From: Longimonas halophila
Lineage (GTDB): Bacteria; Bacteroidota; Rhodothermia; Rhodothermales; Salinibacteraceae
DNA: 64,000 nt
Direction of reading: 5' to 3'
NCBI RefSeq assembly: GCF_002554705.1
Contig: NZ_PDEP01000010.1
Coordinates: 101,703-165,702, forward strand
A program made the position numbers and the translations under genes. Positions within the stretch are counted from its first letter, which is position 1. Every line of letters begins with the position of its first letter. The notes beneath the pieces were generated by a model, which worked only from the letters and a program-made list of their open reading frames with translations, searched no databases and was not told the DNA's origin. Positions 1-10,274 of the stretch are shown here, one piece after another.

Positions 1-1
1 G

Positions 2-406
2 TACAAAGTGCGGCGCTTCAACTACTACAACTGGGTGGGCACGCTGCCCGACCAGGTGCAGATGGCGCAGAACCCCAACGTGACAGTACGCTCGCGCGGC
101 GTCATGGAGAAGTGCACGTTCTGCATCCACCGTGTGCGCGGATCACAGCGCCAGGCGCGCAACGAAGACCGTCCGCTGCAAACCGACGAAGTGCAGACGG
201 CCTGCCAGCAAGCCTGCCCGACCAACGCGATCACCTTTGGCGATCTGAACGATCCTGAAAGCGAACTGGTGGCGAAGCGCGAAAACCCGCGTCGCTACGA
301 GATGCTCGACTACCTGAACACGAAACCGCGTCTGTCCTACCTTGGGCGCGTCCGGAATCCGAATCCGCGTCTGGAATCGGCTGAAGCATCCGCCGACGCG
401 GCGTAG
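2..406 (+). CDS. actB: ActB C-terminal fragment (alternative complex III iron-sulfur subunit), partial
   Basis: The frame is open from the left edge, so only about the last 134 residues are visible; any internal GTG is not a real start. A ferredoxin-like cluster-binding segment is present: CTFC followed by IHRV, then TACQQACP and the sequence NAITFGDL, a spacing typical of the last 4Fe-4S sites of ActB, the molybdopterin-oxidoreductase-like, Fe-S-carrying periplasmic subunit of alternative complex III. The tail after NPRRYEMLDYLNTKPRLSYL is typical of the family. It is followed 46 bp later by actC, which fixes the identity. ActB is thought to take part in electron transfer from the membrane NrfD-like subunits to the cytochrome subunits; that role is family knowledge. 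Confidence 0.9.
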   Translation, partial: YKVRRFNYYNWVGTLPDQVQMAQNPNVTVRSRGVMEKCTFCIHRVRGSQRQARNEDRPLQTDEVQTACQQACPTNAITFGDLNDPESELVAKRENPRRYEMLDYLNTKPRLSYLGRVRNPNPRLESAEASADAA

Positions 407-452
407 CCTCCGGCCTCCACGCTCACCCTGTTGAATCAAGCGTAGAAACCCC

Positions 453-1982
453 GTGGACAATCGTACCGAACATAGCGAGGGGCCCAACGGCCACGACAAC
501 TTCCACGAGCGGCCCCGGCTCGTGAAGGGCGGGCTCACGTTCAACGACATCACTGAACTGGTGTCGTACCATGCTGAGCGCAAGACACCCAAAGCATGGT
601 TCGCCGCATTTGCCGTCGCATCCAGCGGCGCGGTGCTGCTGCTGGCTATGCTGGCGTATCAGGTGTACAACGGCGTGGGTGTGTGGGGCAATAACCAACC
701 CGTGGCCTGGGGCTGGCCGATTGTAAACTTTGTGTTCTGGGTGGGGATTGGCCACGCCGGAACGCTGATTTCAGCCATTCTCTTCCTCTTCCGGCAGCAG
801 TGGCGCACCTCCATCAACCGCGCAGCGGAGGCGATGACCATCTTCGCTGTGATCTGTGCACTCATCTTTCCTACATTCCATGTGGGACGCGTATGGGCGA
901 TCTACTGGACCCTGCCCATCCCAAACCAGATGGAAATGTGGCCGCAGTTTAAGAGTCCGCTGTTGTGGGACGTATTCGCGGTGTCGAGCTATTTCCTCGT
1001 ATCGCTCATCTTCTGGTACGTGGGCATGGTGCCCGATCTGGCTACCTTCCGCGACCGCGCTAAAGGCTTCTTCCGTAAGCGGATTCTGGGCTTCCTTTCG
1101 CTTGGATGGACCGGCGCAAACCGCCACTGGCGTAATTACGAAAAAGCATACTTGCTGCTTGCCGGACTTGCTACCCCGCTTGTCCTCTCCGTGCACTCCG
1201 TGGTCTCGTTCGACTTTGCAGTCTCTATCTTGCCCGGCTGGCATACTACGATCTTCCCTCCGTATTTTGTGGCGGGAGCCATCTTCTCAGGCTTTGCGAT
1301 GGTAGTCACGCTGCTCGTCATTACGCGTAAGATCTACAGCCTGGAGAATCTGATCACGATCGACCACCTTGAGAAAATGAATGTCATCATTCTGGTGACA
1401 GGCACGATCGTGGGCTTTGCCTACATCACGGAGTTCTTCATGGCCTGGTATTCGGGGCTGGAGTACGAGCAGTACGCCTTCCTGAATCGTGCCTTTGGTC
1501 CGTATGCATGGGCCTACTGGATTATGATGACCTGTAACCTGGTGACTCCCCAGCTCTTCTGGTTTAAAAAGCTGCGCCGGTCGATTCCGGTTATGTTCAC
1601 GCTCTCCATCTTTGTGAACATCGGAATGTGGTTTGAGCGCTTCGTGATTACGATCACGTCGCTGCACCGCGACTTCCTGCCCAGCTCCTGGGGGTACTAC
1701 ACACCCACCATGGTTGACGTGCTCACATTCGTCGGTACGTTCGGGCTCTTCTTTACGCTCTTCCTCCTGTTCCTCCGCTTCATTCCCATCGTAGCGATGG
1801 CCGAGGTGAAGACCGCACTCCCCGAGTCCGACCCGCATCACTACGAGGGCGACGGGCAGGTTGCTTCCACGCGTGGTCGGGATGTGCCCTACATCAAGCC
1901 CTCGCAAGGGTATCAGAGCTACCGGGGCGGAAGCCAAAGCACGCCGCTCTCCGACGACGATGAGAACAGCAGCGCCGCATAA
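453..1982 (+). CDS. actC: ActC, NrfD/PsrC-like quinol-oxidising membrane subunit of alternative complex III
   Basis: A 509-residue polytopic membrane protein with about ten hydrophobic segments and a soluble N-terminal stretch of some 45 residues. The size, the repeated long aromatic-rich helices (for example the segment ending [10 protein letters not shown]) and the position after actB identify the NrfD-like ActC subunit, which binds menaquinol on the membrane side in Rhodothermus marinus ACIII. The start is GTG at 453; no better in-frame start lies between it and the actB stop. The C-terminal 50 residues are hydrophilic. The operon continues with actD 48 bp downstream. ActC and ActF are paralogous membrane subunits in the same complex. 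Confidence 0.93.
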   Translation: MDNRTEHSEGPNGHDNFHERPRLVKGGLTFNDITELVSYHAERKTPKAWFAAFAVASSGAVLLLAMLAYQVYNGVGVWGNNQPVAWGWPIVNFVFWVGIGHAGTLISAILFLFRQQWRTSINRAAEAMTIFAVICALIFPTFHVGRVWAIYWTLPIPNQMEMWPQFKSPLLWDVFAVSSYFLVSLIFWYVGMVPDLATFRDRAKGFFRKRILGFLSLGWTGANRHWRNYEKAYLLLAGLATPLVLSVHSVVSFDFAVSILPGWHTTIFPPYFVAGAIFSGFAMVVTLLVITRKIYSLENLITIDHLEKMNVIILVTGTIVGFAYITEFFMAWYSGLEYEQYAFLNRAFGPYAWAYWIMMTCNLVTPQLFWFKKLRRSIPVMFTLSIFVNIGMWFERFVITITSLHRDFLPSSWGYYTPTMVDVLTFVGTFGLFFTLFLLFLRFIPIVAMAEVKTALPESDPHHYEGDGQVASTRGRDVPYIKPSQGYQSYRGGSQSTPLSDDDENSSAA

Positions 1983-2030
1983 CCGCGCACAGAGGCCTCC
2001 TGCTCTACTGACAACGAACTCTTGCAGACC

Positions 2031-2630
2031 ATGACACTGATTCAGGAAATTAAGGCGTCGATGGGCATCTTCGAAGGGGCCAGTGATGGGGCCTACGGAA
2101 TGCTCGCCGAGTTTCCGCATCCCGGTGCGCTCCTCCATGCCGCCGAAGAAACACGCGAAGCCGGATACCGCCAGTTCGACACCCACTCCCCGTTTCCCGT
2201 GCACGGCATGGATGAAGCGATGGGGCTGGGCAATTCCAAGGTCGGCTTCTTCACCTTTGCAGGGGGGCTGACCGGATGCCTGGGCGGGGCGCTCATGATG
2301 TGGTGGATGGGCGCGGTCGACTACCCGATCAACATCAGCGGGAAGCCATTCTTCTCGATTGAGCCGTCTGTGCCCATCATGTTCGAGCTCACCATTGTCG
2401 TAGCTGCGCTGGCTACGGTAGGCTCTATGCTGGCACTGAACGGGCTGCCGCGTCCGTACAACCCGCTGTTCTATTCCGAGCGCTTTAGCCGCGCCACCGA
2501 CGACAGCTTCTTTATCCACATTGCCGCTGGTGATGCGCAGTTCGACCGCGAAGAGACTGCTGCGTTCTTGCGTGACCTGGGCGCTGAGCATGTCGAACTT
2601 ATCTATGAGGACGAAGCAGTCGATGCGTAA
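2031..2630 (+). CDS. actD: ActD, DUF3341 membrane subunit of alternative complex III
   Basis: A protein of 199 residues from ATG 2031; a TTG three codons upstream (2022) is possible but less likely. It starts with a soluble domain carrying the conserved EFPHPGALLHAAEETREAGY region, then the FDTHSPFPVHGMDEAMGL motif that is the hallmark of DUF3341/ActD, followed by two transmembrane helices (about residues 70-95 and 120-140) and the PLFYSERFSRATDDSFFI region. It ends in an acidic tail. ActD is a structural membrane subunit of ACIII. Its stop is 46 bp before the actE start. Confidence 0.93.
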   Translation: MTLIQEIKASMGIFEGASDGAYGMLAEFPHPGALLHAAEETREAGYRQFDTHSPFPVHGMDEAMGLGNSKVGFFTFAGGLTGCLGGALMMWWMGAVDYPINISGKPFFSIEPSVPIMFELTIVVAALATVGSMLALNGLPRPYNPLFYSERFSRATDDSFFIHIAAGDAQFDREETAAFLRDLGAEHVELIYEDEAVDA

Positions 2631-2676
2631 CTCCTTGCGTCCCACCCTCACGGCTGATCCTAATTTGCACAGTAGC

Positions 2677-3315
2677 ATGCGTTACCTACTACTTACCTTC
2701 GCCGCCCTGGCCCTGGTGCTTACCGGATGCCGAGGCATGGAGTCGGAGGACCCGCCGGTCCACCTCAATCAAGATATGGACTTTCAGGAGCGGTATGATG
2801 CGCAAGAAGAAAATCCCTTCTTTGCCGACAATGCGGCCATGCGTAAGCCGGTCTCGGGCACGGTGGCACGCGGACTGCTTCGTGAGAACAACGCGCTCTA
2901 CACCGGCCGCACCGATGACGGAGTGCTGGTTGAAACCACTCCCATTAGCGTTTCAGAGGCGGTTGTACAGCGTGGCAAAGAACGATACGATATCTACTGT
3001 TCGGTCTGTCATGGACTTGCAGGCGACGGGCAGGGCATCATCATGACCGGTGACTATGGTTATACGCCAGCACCTACCTTCCATGCCGACCGTCTGCGCA
3101 ATGAGGAGCCCGATGGGCACTTCTACGATGTGATTACCAATGGCATTCGCAGCATGCCGGGCTACGCCTCACAAATTGCCGTACGCGACCGCTGGGCCAT
3201 CGTGACGTACATTCGGGCCCTGCAGCGGAGCCAAAACGCCAGCGAGGGCGACCTGCCGGAAAGCGCCCTCGTCGAGATTGAACAAGGCCAAAGCGCCAAC
3301 ATCACGGTTGAGTGA
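2677..3315 (+). CDS. actE: ActE, monohaem cytochrome c lipoprotein of alternative complex III
   Basis: From ATG 2677 the product is 212 residues. It begins with a lipoprotein signal, MRYLLLTFAALALVLTGC, with the lipidated Cys at residue 18. One covalent haem site, CSVCHG (Cys108, Cys111, His112), lies in a cytochrome c domain; MPGY near residue 160 probably supplies the axial Met. The open frame extends upstream to 2521 inside actD, but that extension is out of frame with actD and has no signal peptide, so the ATG before the lipobox is chosen. ActE carries electrons out of ACIII. It depends on the Ccm maturation genes at 20-22 kb and 37-39 kb. Confidence 0.93.
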   Translation: MRYLLLTFAALALVLTGCRGMESEDPPVHLNQDMDFQERYDAQEENPFFADNAAMRKPVSGTVARGLLRENNALYTGRTDDGVLVETTPISVSEAVVQRGKERYDIYCSVCHGLAGDGQGIIMTGDYGYTPAPTFHADRLRNEEPDGHFYDVITNGIRSMPGYASQIAVRDRWAIVTYIRALQRSQNASEGDLPESALVEIEQGQSANITVE

Positions 3316-3378
3316 GCGCCTGGCTCGCCGTTTCGCATAGATCGCGGCTTCTCCCGCTGAACCTTCGACTGTTACGCT

Positions 3379-4641
3379 ATGTCTGATACCGAATCGCGCT
3401 CCTCTTCTCTACTTACGTGGCTGATTGACCCGCTGCGGCCTACCGCGGATTCGGCGCCTGACGCCTTTACGTTTACGGGCGACCGGCGCAGTTGGCTCGT
3501 TCCTGTGGCGCTTGGGCTGGCCCTCTTGGCTATTAGCGCACTGGGCTGGCTCGTAGACCCGTCGCGCTTCTACGTCTCGTACCTCATCGGGTGGACGTTC
3601 TGTCTCACCATCAGCATCGGGGCGCTCTTCTTCCTGTTCTTTAATCATTTAACAAAGGCGGGGTGGAGTATTGTCGTAAACAGGATCAACGAGTCGTTAC
3701 TGTGGGGCTTCCCGATGCTTGCGGTGCTATTTATCCCCGTGCTTTTCGGGATGGATGATCTCTACAAATGGACGAATCCTGAACTCTACATCGAGGGGGG
3801 CCCCAAGTATGATGTGCTCATCGCAGGCAAAGCGCCCTACCTGAATACGCCGTTCTGGGGGATTCGGATGGGGCTCTACTTCGTGATCTGGTCGGTGCTC
3901 TCCTATCGGCTCTACACGCTCTCGGTAACACAAGACGTGACCGGCGATCCAGAAATCATGTCGAAGCTGCGCTCCACCAGCGCCTGGGGGCTCCCCCTGA
4001 CCGCAATCACGGTGGCGTTCGCGAGCTACGATATCATCATGTCGACCGATGCGCACTGGTACTCCACCATCTTTGGCATCTACCTGTTTGCAGGAGCCAT
4101 GCTTGCGCTCCTTGCAACGATGGTGATCATTGGCACCAGTCTGCAACGTAGCGGAATGCTCACCGACACCATCACGCCCGAGCATTACCACGACCTGGGC
4201 AAATACCTGTTCGGGTTCACGGTCTTCTGGGCGTACATTGCTTTCAGCCAGTACCTGCTCATCTGGTACGCAGGGATCCCCGAAGTCACGATTTTCTATC
4301 GCCATCGCTTAGAGCATGCGTGGGAGTGGCACAGTGCTATGCTTATCCTCTTTCACTTTGCCGTACCGTTTTTGCTGCTGCTTCCACAGATTACGAAGCG
4401 CATCCCTGTTGTGCTTGGCATCCTTGCCGTGTGGCTCTTTGGGATGCACTGGTTCGACCTGCATTGGAACGTAATGCCTAACCTCTTTACGGATGGCGGC
4501 TTCCACTGGGTTGACTTTACAACGTGGCTGGGTCTGCTCGGTCTGTTCATGGGCGCCGCGATCTACCGGTTGAGTCGCCACGCACTCGTCCCCCATCGGC
4601 ACCCGTACCTGCAAGAGTCGATGCACTTTGAAAACGTGTAG
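3379..4641 (+). CDS. actF: ActF, second NrfD-like membrane subunit of alternative complex III
   Basis: A 420-residue polytopic membrane protein with about ten transmembrane helices starting near residue 38. It includes the conserved SAWGLPLTAITVAFASYDIIMS and HWYSTIFGIYLFAG regions typical of ActF, a quinol:cytochrome c oxidoreductase subunit homologous to ActC. The short hydrophilic N-terminus includes DPLRPTADSAPDAFTFTGD. It follows actE by 63 bp and ends the core act set. In R. marinus this subunit packs beside ActC; whether it has its own quinol site is unsettled. Confidence 0.92.
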   Translation: MSDTESRSSSLLTWLIDPLRPTADSAPDAFTFTGDRRSWLVPVALGLALLAISALGWLVDPSRFYVSYLIGWTFCLTISIGALFFLFFNHLTKAGWSIVVNRINESLLWGFPMLAVLFIPVLFGMDDLYKWTNPELYIEGGPKYDVLIAGKAPYLNTPFWGIRMGLYFVIWSVLSYRLYTLSVTQDVTGDPEIMSKLRSTSAWGLPLTAITVAFASYDIIMSTDAHWYSTIFGIYLFAGAMLALLATMVIIGTSLQRSGMLTDTITPEHYHDLGKYLFGFTVFWAYIAFSQYLLIWYAGIPEVTIFYRHRLEHAWEWHSAMLILFHFAVPFLLLLPQITKRIPVVLGILAVWLFGMHWFDLHWNVMPNLFTDGGFHWVDFTTWLGLLGLFMGAAIYRLSRHALVPHRHPYLQESMHFENV

Positions 4642-4695
4642 CGACCCCACGCACAGGGTACTTTCCTATTATTCCAGCTGATTCGTTTTCTTACT

Positions 4696-5469
4696 ATGAG
4701 TGAGTCGTCGTCTGATCTTCGTTCACCTACGTTGCTCGCTCCGTGCGAAGCCGACGTTGTCGACGGCACGGAGGTCCAGTTCTCCTGGGAGCCGGTCGAC
4801 GAGGCCGAGCGCTACATCCTGCAGGTGGCCGAGTCGGCACGCTTCGATACGATCGTGCTGGAAGAAGACGTCGATACGCATACCTCGGTGCGCGTTGCGG
4901 ATTTTTTCCCAACGGACGAGCAGACGTTCTTCTGGCGCGTGCTCTCGGTATCGGGAGAGCGCGTAAGCGAAACCCAGCGCGTGGAGAGTTTCGTTGCGGC
5001 CGATGCCGAGGCTGCCGAAGCATATGGAGGGCTCCCTGAACAGAAAGAAGACATGGGGCCTGCGTTTGAGTTGGTGCGCGCAGCTAAAGATGATGTGCCC
5101 GCCCGGATGGTGGCGCCCGATGCTCGCTTTGAGCGAGAGAAGGAGGTCGGCGTTGCCGAAGAAGGAATTGCAACTGGGCAGATTGCAGGAATTGCAATCT
5201 CGATTATTGTGGTTATCAGTGTAGCAGTGGTCGTACTCTTTGCCTGGACTAACGTAACGCAGCAAGAGGTTCGCGACAGAGCCGTTAGTGCGCAAGAACC
5301 CGTTGCTGCAGAAACCAATGCAGAAGGCCAACGCCAGATTTCGGAATACGAGGCGGTGGATCCAGAAAGTGGAACCTATCGCATCCCCATCGACCGTGCT
5401 ATAGATCTGGTTGTTGAAGAATATAACGCACAGGAAGCGGGAGATTCCTCCGAAGAAAACGGGCAGTAG
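4696..5469 (+). CDS. Fibronectin III-like single-pass membrane protein in the act-cox operon
   Basis: A 257-residue protein not assignable to a known enzyme. Residues 10-100 look like an fn3-type beta-sandwich (LLAPCEADVVDGTEVQFSW, AERYILQVAESARFD, FFWRVLSVSGERVSETQRV). A linker leads to one strong transmembrane helix (about 160-185, rich in I/V), and the C-terminus holds a short motif GTYRIPIDRAIDLVVEEYN. Tails of the form YRIPIDRAM are familiar from small proteins next to ACIII and oxidase genes in several phyla. It sits between actF and sco with 54 bp upstream, so it is probably an accessory subunit or assembly factor of ACIII or of its contact with the oxidase. That role is inferred from position only. 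Confidence 0.7.
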   Translation: MSESSSDLRSPTLLAPCEADVVDGTEVQFSWEPVDEAERYILQVAESARFDTIVLEEDVDTHTSVRVADFFPTDEQTFFWRVLSVSGERVSETQRVESFVAADAEAAEAYGGLPEQKEDMGPAFELVRAAKDDVPARMVAPDARFEREKEVGVAEEGIATGQIAGIAISIIVVISVAVVVLFAWTNVTQQEVRDRAVSAQEPVAAETNAEGQRQISEYEAVDPESGTYRIPIDRAIDLVVEEYNAQEAGDSSEENGQ

Positions 5470-5633
5470 CTCGGAGCATTGCGTTCAGTAATAAGCTGTT
5501 AGAACACCGGGAGCGAGAGAGTGCGAAGGCGGGCTATGATACTGTAGTGAAGCTGATTTGGGCTGTGCAACCTGGGCGTAACGGGCTCGTATGTGTGCCT
5601 CCAACAGTCTATTTGCACTGCACCTAAACTGCC

Positions 5634-6503
5634 ATGCTCATGCCTATGCGTCGCTCTGTGCTGTTCGGCGTGTTGGTAGCCCTTTTATTCGTGAGCGGTG
5701 CCTTAGACACAGCGCATGCCCAGCGCACGGGTCAGCATCGCGATGAGTACGAAGGCGTGGGAATTGATCGCAAGCACGGCGACACCGTACCGCACGACCT
5801 TACCTTCACCGACCACACCGGTCAAGAGGTCACGCTCGGCCAATACTTTGACGGCGAGCGTCCAGTGCTGCTGAACCTTGTGTATCACGACTGTCCCATG
5901 CTGTGTGGGCTGCTGCTGAACGGCGTTACGAAGACAATTGGCAGCCTGGAGTGGACGCCCGGTGACGAGTACACGGTGCTTACGATCAGCTTCAACCCGC
6001 GCGAGTCGTTTGAGCAAGCAGCGGCCCAGCGCGAGCGCTACCTGGACCAGTTGGGGCGTCCCAACGCTGCCGACGGCTGGCATTTTTTGACAGGTGATGC
6101 TGAGAACATTGATGCATTAACAGATGCCGTCGGGTTTAACCTGCGATGGATCGAGTCGAAGCAAGAGTTTGCGCATCCCACGACCTACGTGTTCTTGAGT
6201 GGAGACGGCATGGTGTCGCAGTATATCCACGGGATGCAAATGCCCCAGAGCGATACGCGTCAGGCGCTTGTTGAGGCGTCCGACGGTCAAGTAGGCTCGC
6301 CCGTTGACTTGGTGATGTTGTACTGCTTTCAGTTTGATCCTGACGCCAATACTTACACGGCGGACGCGTTCAACCTGATGAAAGCGGCTTCGGTGCTTAC
6401 AGTGCTTGTGCTTGGTGGCATGTTGTATGTATTCTGGCGCCGCGAAAATGAGCATGTAGACGACCAATTAGAAGGGCGGTTTTCGATGCCGTCTGAGACG
6501 TAG
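5634..6503 (+). CDS. sco: SCO1/SenC copper chaperone for cytochrome oxidase
   Basis: A 289-residue protein: signal peptide (cleavage near AHAQ, residue 30), a thioredoxin-fold SCO domain with the copper-binding motif CPMLC (Cys87, Cys91) and the third ligand His181 in EFAHPTTY, and a C-terminal membrane helix near 253-272. SCO proteins deliver copper to the CuA site of CoxB, encoded next. ATG codons at 5634, 5640 and 5646 are all possible starts; the first is used. The 164-bp gap upstream is the longest within this respiratory cluster and could hold an internal promoter, but none is clear. Confidence 0.94.
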   Translation: MLMPMRRSVLFGVLVALLFVSGALDTAHAQRTGQHRDEYEGVGIDRKHGDTVPHDLTFTDHTGQEVTLGQYFDGERPVLLNLVYHDCPMLCGLLLNGVTKTIGSLEWTPGDEYTVLTISFNPRESFEQAAAQRERYLDQLGRPNAADGWHFLTGDAENIDALTDAVGFNLRWIESKQEFAHPTTYVFLSGDGMVSQYIHGMQMPQSDTRQALVEASDGQVGSPVDLVMLYCFQFDPDANTYTADAFNLMKAASVLTVLVLGGMLYVFWRRENEHVDDQLEGRFSMPSET

Positions 6504-6615
6504 CCTGTGTGTTTCCACAACGAATACGAAGCGCATGCTACAAGGTCCTGGTGTCTCGGGCATCGAGACAGCCAGGGCATACCTTCCCTCTTATGCAATC
6601 AGTGTCTTTCCAATC

Positions 6616-7563
6616 ATGAATGACTCCGGCACATTCTGGCTTCCCGAAGCTGCCTCGACGGTAGCTGCCGAGGTCGATGGCCTTTTCTACTTCGTATACT
6701 GGGCCAGCGCCATTATTTTCGTTGGCGTGGTCGCTGCAATGATCTACTTGGCTTACAAGTATCGCCGCCGCGATCCCAACGACCGTCCCGAACCCGTGGA
6801 AGAAAGCCGCCTCCTGGAAATTTCCTGGATCGTGGTGCCAACCATTCTGGTGCTGCTGGTCTTTACGTGGGGATTTCAGACCTTCGTGACGCTACAGACG
6901 GCCCCGCCGAATGCGTATGAGATTCAGGGGCAAGCCTACTCATATGGATGGAACTTTGAGTATCCAGAAGGGGCGCAGACGACCGATGAGCTCTATCTAC
7001 CTGCGGACCGCCCGGTGCAAATTCGTCTCAGCAGCCGCGAAGGCGATGTGCTGCACAGCTTCTTTCTGCCGCAGTTTCGGGTAAAGCAAGACGTGCTGCC
7101 CAACCGCTACACCTCGGTCTGGTTTGAGGCTACCGAGCCGGGCACATATGAGCTCTTTTGCACCGAGTATTGTGGTGTTGGGCACTCCCAAATGTTAGGA
7201 GAAGTCAATGTGCTCCCTGCAGACGAGTTTGACGAGTGGGTCGCTGAAGCAGGCATCAACGAAGATGATCTCTCACTTGTTGAATTGGGCGAACTGCAGT
7301 ATCAGCGCAACGGATGCCAGGGGTGCCACAGCCTCGACGGATCGGCGATGGCAGGTCCCACGTTTCAGGGGCTATACGAGAGCGAGCGCGCGTTTGCCGA
7401 TGCGGGCTCCGTTGAAGCGGATGACAACTACCTCCGTGAATCTATCATCGAACCCGATGCCAAAGTTGTTGAAGGCTATGGCTCGGGCATCATGCCGTCG
7501 TTTGCTCATCTCTCTGAGCGCGACGTAACAGCGCTTGTTGAGTTCATCAAGGAGCAGGAATAG
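6616..7563 (+). CDS. coxB: Cytochrome c oxidase subunit II fused to cytochrome c (caa3 type)
   Basis: From ATG 6616 the product is 315 residues: two N-terminal membrane helices (about 22-45 and 70-92), the CuA cupredoxin domain with ligands His147, Cys182, Cys186, His190 and Met193 in HSFFLP and CTEYCGVGHSQM, then a fused cytochrome c domain with CQGCHS (Cys234, Cys237, His238) and a late IMPSF Met ligand. The frame is open back to 6535, but that extension adds no recognisable sequence. The cytochrome fusion defines a caa3 oxidase, which in R. marinus takes electrons directly from ACIII. Confidence 0.95.
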   Translation: MNDSGTFWLPEAASTVAAEVDGLFYFVYWASAIIFVGVVAAMIYLAYKYRRRDPNDRPEPVEESRLLEISWIVVPTILVLLVFTWGFQTFVTLQTAPPNAYEIQGQAYSYGWNFEYPEGAQTTDELYLPADRPVQIRLSSREGDVLHSFFLPQFRVKQDVLPNRYTSVWFEATEPGTYELFCTEYCGVGHSQMLGEVNVLPADEFDEWVAEAGINEDDLSLVELGELQYQRNGCQGCHSLDGSAMAGPTFQGLYESERAFADAGSVEADDNYLRESIIEPDAKVVEGYGSGIMPSFAHLSERDVTALVEFIKEQE

Positions 7564-7660
7564 GTGATAGTGGCATTCCAAGTGCTTCGATGCGTAATCC
7601 CCGGTGCTTTACACGGCGCCGTTCCGGATCCCCCTTTACATCGACGAACATGACCTAATT

Positions 7661-9400
7661 ATGGAAGCGGCAGCTCACGCAGCATCACAAACCGACGCCG
7701 AACCGCGTACGTACCTGAACCACGAAACCAGCCTCTGGGAGTGGCTCACGACCAAAGACCACAAGAAGATCGGGATTATGTACCTGATCTCGCTTGCGGT
7801 CGTCTTCCTGGTGGCTGGACTGTTGGCTATGGCGGTGCGCCTGGAGCTGATGTCGCCTGACTTCAGCATTATGTCGGCCAGTCAGTACAACCAGACCTTC
7901 ACGATGCACGGCATCATGATGGTCTTTCTGTTCATTGTGCCGTCGATCCCGGCCATTCTGGGTAACTTCGTGCTCCCACTGCAGATTGGAGCGAAGGATG
8001 TAGCCTTTCCTCGGCTTAACCTGGCCAGCTGGTATGTATACATGGCGGGGGGCGTGCTCACCGTCACGGCCCTGCTTGTCGGCGAGTTGTCGACGGGGTG
8101 GACGTTCTATACGCCGTATTCGTCCCAGCAGGGCACTGCGGTGATCTTTATGACGGGGGCCATTTTTGTCTCGGGATTTGCATCCATATTTACCGGGCTG
8201 AACTTCATCGTCACGATCCACAAGATGCGGGCACCCGGCATGACGTGGAACCGCCTGCCGCTGTTTGTGTGGGGGCTCTACGCCACAAGCATCGTGCAGG
8301 TGCTGGCTACACCGGTTGTTGGTATTACGATGCTGCTGCTAATCTTGGAGCAGACGTTGCAGATCGGTATCTTTGACCCGGCGCTTGGGGGCGATCCGAT
8401 TCTGTTCCAACACTTCTTCTGGTTCTACTCGCACCCGGCGGTGTACATCATGATTCTGCCGGCTTTTGGCATCTTGAGTGAGCTGATTGCTACGTTTAGT
8501 CGCCAGCGCATCTTTGGGTACCGCGCCATTGCGCTGTCATCGGTCGCCATTGCGATGCTCGGCTTCCTGGTCTGGGGCCACCACATGTTCGTATCCGGCC
8601 AGTCGGCGATCTCCTCGATCGTGTTCTCGCTGATTACGTATCTGATTGGCATCCCGTCAGGCATCAAGATCTTCAACTGGATTGCCACCATGTACAAAGG
8701 CTCAGTGTGGCTTCAAACACCGATGCTCTACGCCTTGAGCTTCCTGTTCTTGTTCACTATTGGTGGACTCACAGGTATCATGGTGGGGGTGCTCGGCGTG
8801 GATGTGCATCTGCACGATACCTACTTCGTGGTGGGGCACTTCCACTACGTGATGATGGGTGGTTCGGTGATTGCTTTGCTCGGGGGGATGCACTACTGGT
8901 GGCCTAAGATTACAGGCCGCATGTACAACGAGACACTCGGCAAAATTGCCGCAGGCCTGGTCTTTGTCGGCTTCAATGTGACATTCTTCACGCAGTTGGT
9001 CCTCGGTAGTCAGGGAATGCCGCGCCGCTACTACGAGTACGTAGATCGCTTTGCTGAACTGCACATGATCTCAACCATCGGCTCCTTTATCTTGGCATCC
9101 GGACTCTTCCTGGTGCTCGGGTACGCGTTGCATTCGCTCTTTTATGGCAAGAAGGCGCCCCAAAACCCGTGGGCGGCTGCTACGCTGGAGTGGACGAATG
9201 TGGCTGCGATCCCTGATCCGCATAACTTCACGAGCACGCCCCTCGTTACACGGGGACCATACGACTTCCACAAGGCCGACGAAGTGTTTGGGGGAAGCGG
9301 CGACGGTCAGGCCCGTGGCGATGGCGCTGGTAGTGATGCAAGTCGCCTCACACCGCCCGAAGCTGCGCCTTCGGCACCAAAGGAAGATGCCTCCGCGTAA
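7661..9400 (+). CDS. coxA: Cytochrome c oxidase subunit I (haem-copper oxidase, A2 type)
   Basis: A 579-residue protein from ATG 7661 with about 12 transmembrane helices. Landmarks are the low-spin haem region [14 protein letters not shown], the CuB/cross-linked Tyr region [19 protein letters not shown], the second CuB histidine pair [10 protein letters not shown] and the haem region [17 protein letters not shown]. The YSHP motif, with Tyr-Ser in place of the usual D-channel Glu, assigns it to the A2 subfamily, like Rhodothermus and Thermus caa3. The C-terminal tail after residue 540 is hydrophilic and low-complexity. The frame extends to 7604, but the ATG before EAAAHAASQ fits best. Confidence 0.96.
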   Translation: MEAAAHAASQTDAEPRTYLNHETSLWEWLTTKDHKKIGIMYLISLAVVFLVAGLLAMAVRLELMSPDFSIMSASQYNQTFTMHGIMMVFLFIVPSIPAILGNFVLPLQIGAKDVAFPRLNLASWYVYMAGGVLTVTALLVGELSTGWTFYTPYSSQQGTAVIFMTGAIFVSGFASIFTGLNFIVTIHKMRAPGMTWNRLPLFVWGLYATSIVQVLATPVVGITMLLLILEQTLQIGIFDPALGGDPILFQHFFWFYSHPAVYIMILPAFGILSELIATFSRQRIFGYRAIALSSVAIAMLGFLVWGHHMFVSGQSAISSIVFSLITYLIGIPSGIKIFNWIATMYKGSVWLQTPMLYALSFLFLFTIGGLTGIMVGVLGVDVHLHDTYFVVGHFHYVMMGGSVIALLGGMHYWWPKITGRMYNETLGKIAAGLVFVGFNVTFFTQLVLGSQGMPRRYYEYVDRFAELHMISTIGSFILASGLFLVLGYALHSLFYGKKAPQNPWAAATLEWTNVAAIPDPHNFTSTPLVTRGPYDFHKADEVFGGSGDGQARGDGAGSDASRLTPPEAAPSAPKEDASA

Positions 9401-9478
9401 TGCCTCTGCACCCCTGCAAGCTGGGAGCGTCTGTGCGCTCTCGGCTTCCCTGTTTTCCCGATTTACGTAGCTGTCCTC

Positions 9479-10180
9479 ATGTCGACTGAAACCGCCCCGG
9501 CCACGACCGAATCGGTCGAAACCGAACACGACCATCACCCATCGCATCTGCAGCACCACTTTGTCTCGTCAGAGCAGCAGTTTGACTCGGCAAAGCTGGG
9601 GATGTGGTTGTTTCTGATTACCGAGATTCTGCTGTTCTCTGCGCTGTTTGTGGCGTATGCGGTGTACCGCAACTGGAATCCGGTAGCGTTTGCTGAAGCA
9701 AGTAGCACACTCGACTGGGTCCTGGGCTCGGTAAATACGATTGTGCTGCTTACGTCTTCACTGACGGTGGCGCTGTCAATCCACTTCATCCAGAAAAATG
9801 ACAGGAAGAAGACGGTCATCAGTCTGCTGGCAACACTGGCACTGGCGGGGGGCTTTTTGGTGATCAAGTACTTCGAGTACATGGCCAAGTTTGAGCATGG
9901 GATCTATCCCGGCGAAGCCTTCGCGCCCACCGGGAGCGGATATGAGTATCTGGCTGCCATACCGTACGTGCCGCAGTTCTTCAGCATCTATTTTGTGATG
10001 ACGGGGATTCACGGCGTACACGTCGTTATTGGGATGGGACTCATTAGCTGGATGGCCTGGCGCGCCCACCGGGGCGACTTCAGCGACGAGTGGTACACGC
10101 CTGTGGAGCTTACAGGGCTCTATTGGCACATCGTTGACATCATCTGGATTTTCCTCTTTCCGCTGCTCTACCTTGTGTAG
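9479..10180 (+). CDS. coxC: Cytochrome c oxidase subunit III
   Basis: A 233-residue membrane protein with a His-rich N-terminus (EHDHHPSHLQHHF) and the helices of CoxC: FDSAKLGMWLFLITEILLFSALF, then the conserved GIHGVHVVIGMGLI and LTGLYWHIVDIIWIFLFPLLYL. The EILLF and WHIVDIIW motifs are diagnostic. It follows coxA by 78 bp and precedes coxD. It stabilises subunit I and may affect proton entry; that is general family knowledge. Confidence 0.95.
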   Translation: MSTETAPATTESVETEHDHHPSHLQHHFVSSEQQFDSAKLGMWLFLITEILLFSALFVAYAVYRNWNPVAFAEASSTLDWVLGSVNTIVLLTSSLTVALSIHFIQKNDRKKTVISLLATLALAGGFLVIKYFEYMAKFEHGIYPGEAFAPTGSGYEYLAAIPYVPQFFSIYFVMTGIHGVHVVIGMGLISWMAWRAHRGDFSDEWYTPVELTGLYWHIVDIIWIFLFPLLYLV

Positions 10181-10274
10181 GCGCAATTGCGCACCGTTTT
10201 GCGTCGCACACTGGGTCGATTGGGCCCTGTGTGCTCCCTGTTAACTCTTGCAGATTCACAGATCGAACAACGCC

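Noticed and set aside
1287..2678. Minus-strand open frame of 463 codons opposite actC and actD
   Set aside because: Antisense to well-supported genes, His/Arg/Glu-rich composition typical of a G+C-driven shadow frame, no domain.
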